Positions 60,610 to 64,000 of a DNA stretch of 64,000 bases are shown here, one piece after another (positions within the stretch are counted from its first letter, which is position 1; each line of letters begins with the position of its first letter). Below the pieces are notes generated by a model, which was not told where the DNA came from, made no database searches, and saw only the letters and a program-made list of their open reading frames with translations. Source of the stretch: Myxococcales bacterium (lineage in GTDB: Bacteria; Myxococcota_C; UBA6777); the NCBI GenBank assembly GCA_020632975.1, contig JACKEL010000010.1, positions 62,001-126,000 on the forward strand, in the 5' to 3' direction. Position numbers and translations under genes: made by a program.

Positions 60610-62946
60610 TTAACGACGCCTTTTACGACGACGCTTTGCCCTTTTCCTTCGGGGAGGTGGAGCTTCGGTGCTAGGCTTCTTTCCAAGCACCCACACGCGC
60701 TTTTTTTGCCACACCATCTTTGGGCGCTGATCCAACTTTCCCCACACCCATACAGGACGTTCGCGTTCATCCCAGTAACCTTCTCCTTGGGGAGTCGGGT
60801 CAGGCTGTTTTTTGGGCGCAACAAAAGGCGGCTCTTCGATGGAGACTTCTCGTTCGCCTGACATCGCCCACAAAGCCGCTCCAAAGAACAACAAGATCAC
60901 ACAAAAACCCACCACCACCCACCACAAGAGATGGGGACCAGCGGGTCCTTCGAGATCGCGTCGAGCCTTCTTTTTTGGGGAAGAAGGCGGAGAAGATAGC
61001 CTCGGAGATGACGCTCTATCCGAAGTCGTGGAGATCGGTGGGATCTCGATACGATGCGGCTTGGCTGGAGGCAAGTTCGGCGTATCGAGAAAAGGCGCTG
61101 GACGAGGGCTTTTTGGGGCGTTGGGCAGTTCCTCAGACTGTGCTTGAAACAACGAACGGCGCTCGGGCTTGCGGAAAAGAGAAGATGTATCTTGCTGTTG
61201 GGTGGAGTCGTCAAAGAGTGGCGGAGAACTAGGCGCAAGAAGTGGAGACTTTTCAGGGTGTTGCTGTTCTAGCTCTGTAAGGTGCGCCCCCAACAAAGAG
61301 GGACTTTGGGACTGTGGAGAAGAAAGTAAAGACGCCTGTCCACTGACCTCCCAACTGGCTTCTGCGGGTCCTCCCTTGGACAAAGAAGCCAGTTCAGGAG
61401 GCAAAGAAGCTGTGTTCATCCCACCCAAGGTCGTTGCATAAGCAAGCGCGCTGTGGCTGGCTTGCGTTTTTTCCACAGCGACATGTGGTTCTTGGGGCCA
61501 GATCTCGGCATCTTCTTGAGGAGCATCTGCAAAGGGGGACTGAAATCCTTGCGCAAAGGTCCTTCCATCTTCCACCACAGCGTTTTTGTTCTGAAAAGAA
61601 GAGTCCAACAAAGACTGCGGATCGATGGGCAGTTGGAAAGCCACCATCGCTGCCTGCGTTGGTTGCGAAGACTGCGGGGGCATCGCGTGGTGTTGGAGAT
61701 CTTCTGGGGGAAACTCCGTGGTTTCCAAAGGTTCTCCCCCCGTGATCCGAGGGAGCGAAGAGAGGCCGCGTAAAGACACATTGGCTTGGTGGAAAGCAAC
61801 TTGCGGCACATCCAAGCCTTGCGGGGAAAGCAAAGAAGCATCCGAAGAAGAGTCCTGCAAGGAAGAGAGCGCACCGCCTGAGACATCGTGTGCTTGTGGG
61901 AGGCCGTCAGGACTTTCCTTTTCTTTGGGCCGCTCGATAAAGGACTGGTAAAGCATCGTCCCCACGGCGAATCCCTGCATATCACCAACGGCCGTCGCAT
62001 CGCCAAGCTCTAGCAGGTACTCGCGTATAATCTCCCGTAGTTCGGCAAGATTGTGTCCTTCGTAGTCAGGGATCGACATCCCAAACTCACCGATCATCGC
62101 GAGAGAAAGCACGCGAGACAGTTCGTCGCAGCTAGCGTAGCGTTGGTCAGGTGAAGTCGCCAAGCATCGCAAGAGGATCTGTTCTAAGAACTCGGAGATC
62201 TCGGGATTGAGGGAGCGCGGAGATGGTGGCCCTTCGTGCATCTGTTTGTACAAGACGACTTGGCTATCCCCTCGAAAGGGCAAACGCCCCGTCAACAGGA
62301 GAAAAAGCAAGACTCCCAAACTGTAGATGTCTGCGCGCTGATCGACGTGTTTGCTATCCAAAAATTGTTCGGGTGCCATGTACTTCAGCGTACCAAGCGA
62401 AGCACCCGTTCGCGTTAAACCTTCTTCTTGTTCGTCGATCGCTTTGGCGATCCCAAAGTCCGCGACTTTGGGGATCATCCTTGTATTTTCTTCGTGTAAT
62501 AAGATGTTTGATGGCTTTAAATCGCGGTGAATCAAGGAACGAGAGTGAGCATGAGACATCGCATCTAAGATCGCTGACATCAGATGCCAGATCTCTGTCA
62601 ATGGGATGCTTTGACGCAAACGCTTCAGGAGATCGCGCAGATCTTCTCCTGCGATCCACTCCATCACGATGGCGCAGACCGTCCCCTCCGAAAACACATC
62701 GTAAACCTGAACGATATTCATGTGTTGGAGGCGAGATTGATAGCGACCTTCATCTTCGAACCGCGCACGAACACGCGCTTCCTCGACGAGGTGAGGCAAG
62801 AGAACCTTGACTGCTACAGGGATCTGAGAGTGAAGATCAAGCCCTCGAAAAACCCAAGACATCCCCCCCTTGCCCACAAAGGCATCGAGGCGATAACGAC
62901 CCTGCAATGTCTTACCAACCAGAGCCCGACCCGATAGGATCTCCAT
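60610..62946 (-). CDS. transmembrane Ser/Thr protein kinase
   Basis: A 778-aa protein starting MEILSGRALV with GGAG 7 nt upstream. Kinase domain residues about 15-290: GKGGMSWVF, Lys47 in VAVKVL, His140-Arg-Asp142 in HRDLKPSN, DFGIA and APEQF. A long Ser/Gln/Pro-rich cytoplasmic linker (about 330-665) leads to one membrane helix (673-695). The outer tail of about 80 residues has tryptophan blocks (PVWVWGKL, KMVWQKKRVWVLGKK) and ends in a poly-Arg/Lys stretch. Kinase inside and short tail outside is the layout of PknB-type sensors. No PASTA or other named sensor is present. Confidence 0.95.
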   Translation of the reverse strand: MEILSGRALVGKTLQGRYRLDAFVGKGGMSWVFRGLDLHSQIPVAVKVLLPHLVEEARVRARFEDEGRYQSRLQHMNIVQVYDVFSEGTVCAIVMEWIAGEDLRDLLKRLRQSIPLTEIWHLMSAILDAMSHAHSRSLIHRDLKPSNILLHEENTRMIPKVADFGIAKAIDEQEEGLTRTGASLGTLKYMAPEQFLDSKHVDQRADIYSLGVLLFLLLTGRLPFRGDSQVVLYKQMHEGPPSPRSLNPEISEFLEQILLRCLATSPDQRYASCDELSRVLSLAMIGEFGMSIPDYEGHNLAELREIIREYLLELGDATAVGDMQGFAVGTMLYQSFIERPKEKESPDGLPQAHDVSGGALSSLQDSSSDASLLSPQGLDVPQVAFHQANVSLRGLSSLPRITGGEPLETTEFPPEDLQHHAMPPQSSQPTQAAMVAFQLPIDPQSLLDSSFQNKNAVVEDGRTFAQGFQSPFADAPQEDAEIWPQEPHVAVEKTQASHSALAYATTLGGMNTASLPPELASLSKGGPAEASWEVSGQASLLSSPQSQSPSLLGAHLTELEQQHPEKSPLLAPSSPPLFDDSTQQQDTSSLFRKPERRSLFQAQSEELPNAPKSPRPAPFLDTPNLPPAKPHRIEIPPISTTSDRASSPRLSSPPSSPKKKARRDLEGPAGPHLLWWVVVGFCVILLFFGAALWAMSGEREVSIEEPPFVAPKKQPDPTPQGEGYWDERERPVWVWGKLDQRPKMVWQKKRVWVLGKKPSTEAPPPRRKRAKRRRKRRR

Positions 62947-63084
62947 ACCCACTCTCCAAAAACCGAATCTCTCATCAAGTTGTCTGTCGCAGAACAACCA
63001 GATGCCCTACCCCACGTCGGATACCAAAGATTCACGGTTTGGACAAGATGCTACCCCCAACCCAAAAGAGCAATAGCACGCTCT

Positions 63085-63426
63085 TTAGGAAAACAGGGCA
63101 GGAAGTTCTGGATCGGAAGTCCCCGTTAAATCGTAATCTCCAGAAAGAACACGCTGCATCACGGACTCGTGTTGCAGTTCCATAAAGATGCGTCCCCGGG
63201 AAGAAAGCTCATCCCCAGCTTCTTCCAAAGAAGAAGGCAGGCTTTGGAGAAAGGACGCTAAAACCTTTTCGCCCGCAGAGATCATAGTGATACAGCAAAC
63301 CCCCTCAAGCGAGGTGCAGATCTCCAAGACTCTCGACTGGTAAGACACTTTTGCAAACAACTTGAAACGCTCTGAACCAACAACATGATCCTGCGAATCC
63401 ATAGAAACTTCGTACTCTTTGGTCAT
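63085..63426 (-). CDS. hypothetical small protein
   Basis: A 113-aa protein starting MTKEYEVSMD at 63426; an upstream ATG (63441) and a TTG (63531) are other options. It is alpha/beta in appearance, with SERFKLFAKVSYQSRVLEIC in the middle and an acidic C-terminus. No signal peptide or catalytic motif. It lies upstream of the kinase gene on the same strand (138-nt gap). Function not recognised. Confidence 0.6.
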   Translation of the reverse strand: MTKEYEVSMDSQDHVVGSERFKLFAKVSYQSRVLEICTSLEGVCCITMISAGEKVLASFLQSLPSSLEEAGDELSSRGRIFMELQHESVMQRVLSGDYDLTGTSDPELPALFS

Positions 63427-63798
63427 TGTTTTTACTCTCATCCCGCGATGCCTTCCGATAGCAAAGCCGCTTACGCGTCCATGGGAATACTCCCTCTCAT
63501 CGAGAGCTTTTTCAAAAGTTATGCCATTCAACTTTTGCGCGCAAAATAAACGCGAAGTGTGTCTTTCCTGTCAATAGGAAGGAACACCTATGTAAACAAA
63601 AGTAAGCGCATGATATAAATTACAACTAAATATCAGCGACTTAGCTTAAAAACTTTTTCAGCCCTCCTTCCACGAAGATCATAACGGACGATGCCACTAC
63701 ATTTTTCAGCGTGACAAGATCTTCGGATTTATCAGGTGTTGGGTCTATGGTTTTGGCGTACAAGCCCAAAGAGACGGAAGGAGCAGATGTGGAAGAGA
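63427..63798. other. A+T-rich regulatory region
   Basis: About 370 bases between the end of the PEGA gene and the start of the small unknown gene, both on the minus strand. The right half (63600-63660) is clearly A+T-richer than its surroundings. It carries the promoter described in the next entry. No gene or RNA was recognised. Confidence 0.5.
63533..63574 (-). promoter_or_regulatory. promoter with overlapping palindrome
   Basis: On the minus strand TTGACA (63569-63574) is followed after 18 nt by TTTATT (63545-63550), a fair -35/-10 pair for the gene at 63426. TTTTGCGCGCAAAA (63533-63546), a perfect 14-bp palindrome, overlaps the -10 and start region, so a repressor could block it. Confidence 0.45.
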
Positions 63799-64000
63799 TC
63801 AGGGATCAAAAACGTCAGGAGCGAGATAGATGAGCTTTTCTTCGGAACGATCGGCTTTCCAAAAGATCTTGCGGGTGATGTGTCCCTTGAGCACCAACTT
63901 GATCTGAACCGCTTGTCCTTCGGGCAACATGATCGGGTGTGGGGTCACCCCCAAAAGCTTTTCATCGAGGTACACAGAAGCGCCCGCGGGCTTGCTTTGC
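63799..64000 (-). CDS. PEGA-domain protein, C-terminal end
   Basis: The frame is open from the window edge for 67 codons to TGA at 63799-63801. KPAGASVYLDEKLLGVTPHP and LPEGQAVQIKLVLKGH match the PEGA beta-sandwich repeat, which starts P.GA.V.LDG..LG.TP. PEGA domains are common at the end of surface proteins and of kinases in myxobacteria. The main part of the gene is outside the window, so no more can be said. Confidence 0.75.
   Translation of the reverse strand, partial: QSKPAGASVYLDEKLLGVTPHPIMLPEGQAVQIKLVLKGHITRKIFWKADRSEEKLIYLAPDVFDP

Overview
The window is a bacterial chromosome segment from a Gram-negative organism, most likely a member of Myxococcota or a related deltaproteobacterial lineage with intermediate G+C (judged by eye). 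Four things point there. First, there are three Hanks-type Ser/Thr kinases, one fused to a receiver domain and one to an ATPase/TPR array, plus an FHA-sigma54 activator, a hybrid histidine kinase and a stand-alone receiver. Second, there are MYXO-CTERM-like tails. Third, there are many exported proteins and lipoproteins with Pro/Glu/Thr-rich spacers. Fourth, there is an LpxR-type outer-membrane lipid A deacylase. No rRNA, tRNA, CRISPR array, phage module or insertion sequence was recognised.

Layout. 1-3.7 kb (minus): a 5'-anchored fragment of an MMPL/RND transporter, a radical SAM/SPASM protein and a small unknown protein. 4.1-15.4 kb (plus): a hybrid sensor kinase split by an in-frame TGA; exported PI-PLC and SGNH hydrolases with MsrA; two small unknowns; a DUF2330/HEAT protein behind mutually exclusive hairpins; a second gene split by TGA; and a PNGase F-like lipoprotein. 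15.4-18.2 kb: a MazG-like pyrophosphohydrolase, an unknown protein divergent from it across a palindrome-rich spacer, a repeat element, a beta-barrel-like protein and a Cys-rich lipoprotein.

18.2-28.4 kb is the most distinctive block. An FHA-sigma54 activator (minus) faces a plus-strand run of MelB-type transporter, Gfo/Idh/MocA-SCP2 fusion, kinase-ATPase-TPR protein (1395 aa) and an Rnl5-type RNA ligase. A kinase on one side and a phosphothreonine-reading FHA activator on the other suggest a self-contained regulatory circuit. The block ends in a repeat cluster with a perfect 22-bp inverted repeat.

28.6-43.2 kb: HAD phosphatase, Tat-exported metallophosphatase, Tyr/Arg-rich secreted protein, PF10118-type protein, secreted duplicated-domain protein, Cys-rich Sel1 protein, ICMT-like methyltransferase, TauD-like dioxygenase, GH44 lipoprotein, and TldD/TldE. 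43.4-53.7 kb: MscK-like channel, a lone molybdopterin oxidoreductase, an orphan MYXO-CTERM tail and a 1440-aa exported HEAT protein. 53.8-64 kb: receiver-kinase fusion with a CRP-like promoter site, LpxR-like protein, acyl-CoA dehydrogenase divergent from a TetR regulator with clear operators, receiver protein with an SD/anti-SD leader, small four-Cys protein, transmembrane kinase, an unknown, and the end of a PEGA protein.

Overall this is an envelope-facing and signalling-rich region with secreted enzymes against lipid, glycan and phosphate substrates. The strongest anomalies are the two in-frame TGA codons, the FHA/kinase/RNA-ligase block, the hairpin leader before the DUF2330 gene, and the interspersed hairpin repeats. 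Functions are inferred from motifs read by eye; no database search was run.
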